From: CAIYRG01 sp965247505
Lineage (GTDB): Bacteria > Pseudomonadota > Alphaproteobacteria > Micropepsales > Micropepsaceae
Direction of reading: 5' to 3'
Length of the DNA: 64,000 nt
Assembly: GCA_965247505.1 (NCBI GenBank)
Contig: OZ252020.1
Span: forward strand, 558,001-622,000
A program made the position numbers and the translations under genes. Below are positions 63,273 through 64,000 of this stretch, one piece after another (position 1 is the first letter of the stretch; each line of letters begins with the position of its first letter). Under the pieces are notes generated by a model that was not told where the DNA came from, did no database searches, and was given only the letters and a program-made list of their open reading frames with translations.

Positions 63273-64000
63273 TTGAGCATTAAGGAAGTCTTGAGTAGTC
63301 AGAAAGTCAAAACTGGCAAGAAATCGGCGGGGTTCGGTCGCGACGATTTTCTCCGGCTCGGCACCGCGATCCTGTTCGTCGTCGCGATAATGTTCTTTAC
63401 CGGCATCCAGGCTGAGCCGGGATCAAACGGTGTCATGCTCGTCATCGCGGCCACGATCGGCGCCTACATGGCAATGAATATCGGCGCCAATGACGTGGCC
63501 AACAATGTCGGACCCGCGGTGGGCTCCGGCGCCATCACGCTTCTTGGCGCGATCATCATCGCAGCGATTTTCGAAGCTTCAGGTGCGCTGATTGCCGGCG
63601 GCGACGTGGTCCGTACGATCAATGGTGGCATCATCAATCCGGGACTGATCCGAGACAGCGATACCTTCGTCTGGCTGATGACAGGCGCATTGCTGGCCGC
63701 TGCCCTGTGGCTCAATTTTGCAACCGCTGTCGGCCTCCCGGTCTCGACGACTCATTCGATTGTCGGCGGCGTGCTTGGGGCGGGTATTGCCGCGGGTGGC
63801 TGGGCAGTCGCCGATTGGAATGTGGTCCTTCAGATCACCGCGAGCTGGGTCATTTCGCCCGCTCTGGGGGGCATCATCGCCGCCGGCTTTCTTTATCTGA
63901 TCAAGCACAGTGTGACGTATAAAAAGAACGTGCTTGAGGCTGCTGTGCGCGTCGTCCCCCGCCTTGTCGCACTGATGGTGTGGGCCTTTGTCGCCTATTT
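63273..64000 (+). CDS. Inorganic phosphate transporter, PiT family (cut by window end)
   Basis: Starts at a TTG at 63273 with GGGAGG upstream (MSIKEVLSSQKVKTGKK). The PiT signature is IGAYMAMNIGANDVANNVGPAVGSGAITL, with LNFATAVGLPVSTTHSIVGGVLGAGI further on. At least six helices are present before the window ends without a stop. It should take up phosphate driven by protons or sodium. Confidence 0.9.
   Translation, partial: MSIKEVLSSQKVKTGKKSAGFGRDDFLRLGTAILFVVAIMFFTGIQAEPGSNGVMLVIAATIGAYMAMNIGANDVANNVGPAVGSGAITLLGAIIIAAIFEASGALIAGGDVVRTINGGIINPGLIRDSDTFVWLMTGALLAAALWLNFATAVGLPVSTTHSIVGGVLGAGIAAGGWAVADWNVVLQITASWVISPALGGIIAAGFLYLIKHSVTYKKNVLEAAVRVVPRLVALMVWAFVAY

Overview
The window looks like a chromosomal segment of an alphaproteobacterium, probably an environmental or host-associated lineage. 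The basis is moderately high GC, clear Shine-Dalgarno sites, many secreted single-domain proteins, orphan NMT1/TauA-like binding proteins, and the DUF1326/DUF2182, DUF6152 and GH3 families. No rRNA, tRNA, CRISPR array or replication origin was seen. Species cannot be named from the sequence alone.

Layout. 1-5.8 kb: a decayed IS110 element, a 4,5-dihydroxyphthalate decarboxylase-like gene, a lone ExbD, an NHL propeller and a Tat-exported flavoprotein. 6-16 kb: secreted proteins of one paralogous family (six members in the window) and DUF6152 proteins (four members), with an orphan binding protein, an asparaginase, an APC permease and an esterase. 16-23 kb: a truncated IS1595 joined to an IS3 element that cuts an adenylate-forming ligase gene, then P450, GH3 and acyltransferase-like genes that resemble a small biosynthetic locus. 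23-36 kb: NhaC antiporter, DUF2182/DUF1326, two metallo-beta-lactamase-fold enzymes, a kelch protein, a TetR/NmrA/DUF1772 group, ornithine cyclodeaminase family and an amidase. 36-39 kb: CDF transporter, a broken secreted protein, and a PadR plus membrane protein pair. 39-47 kb is the most rearranged part: an IS1182-type element in the loop of a dispersed palindrome, duplicated segments, broken genes, and a PqqD-TPR-methyltransferase gene next to a Tat-signal (Gly-Lys)n peptide gene that an IS1595 has split. 47-64 kb: a dihaem propeller protein with two small membrane proteins, a second orphan binding protein, DUF1028, an M28 peptidase with a TolB-like lipoprotein, FkbM methyltransferase, hydrolases and a PiT phosphate transporter cut by the window end.

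Two themes stand out. First, gene decay is frequent: at least ten genes carry one in-frame stop, a single frameshift or an insertion, with all three stop codons used, so relaxed selection (or assembly error) fits better than codon recoding. Second, the 44.1-46.7 kb locus has the layout of a ribosomally made, post-translationally modified peptide system: a PqqD-type recognition domain fused to a methyltransferase, beside a short Tat-exported peptide with a repetitive basic tail. Both genes are inactivated here. It is the best candidate for an undescribed system in this window, but the function is inferred.
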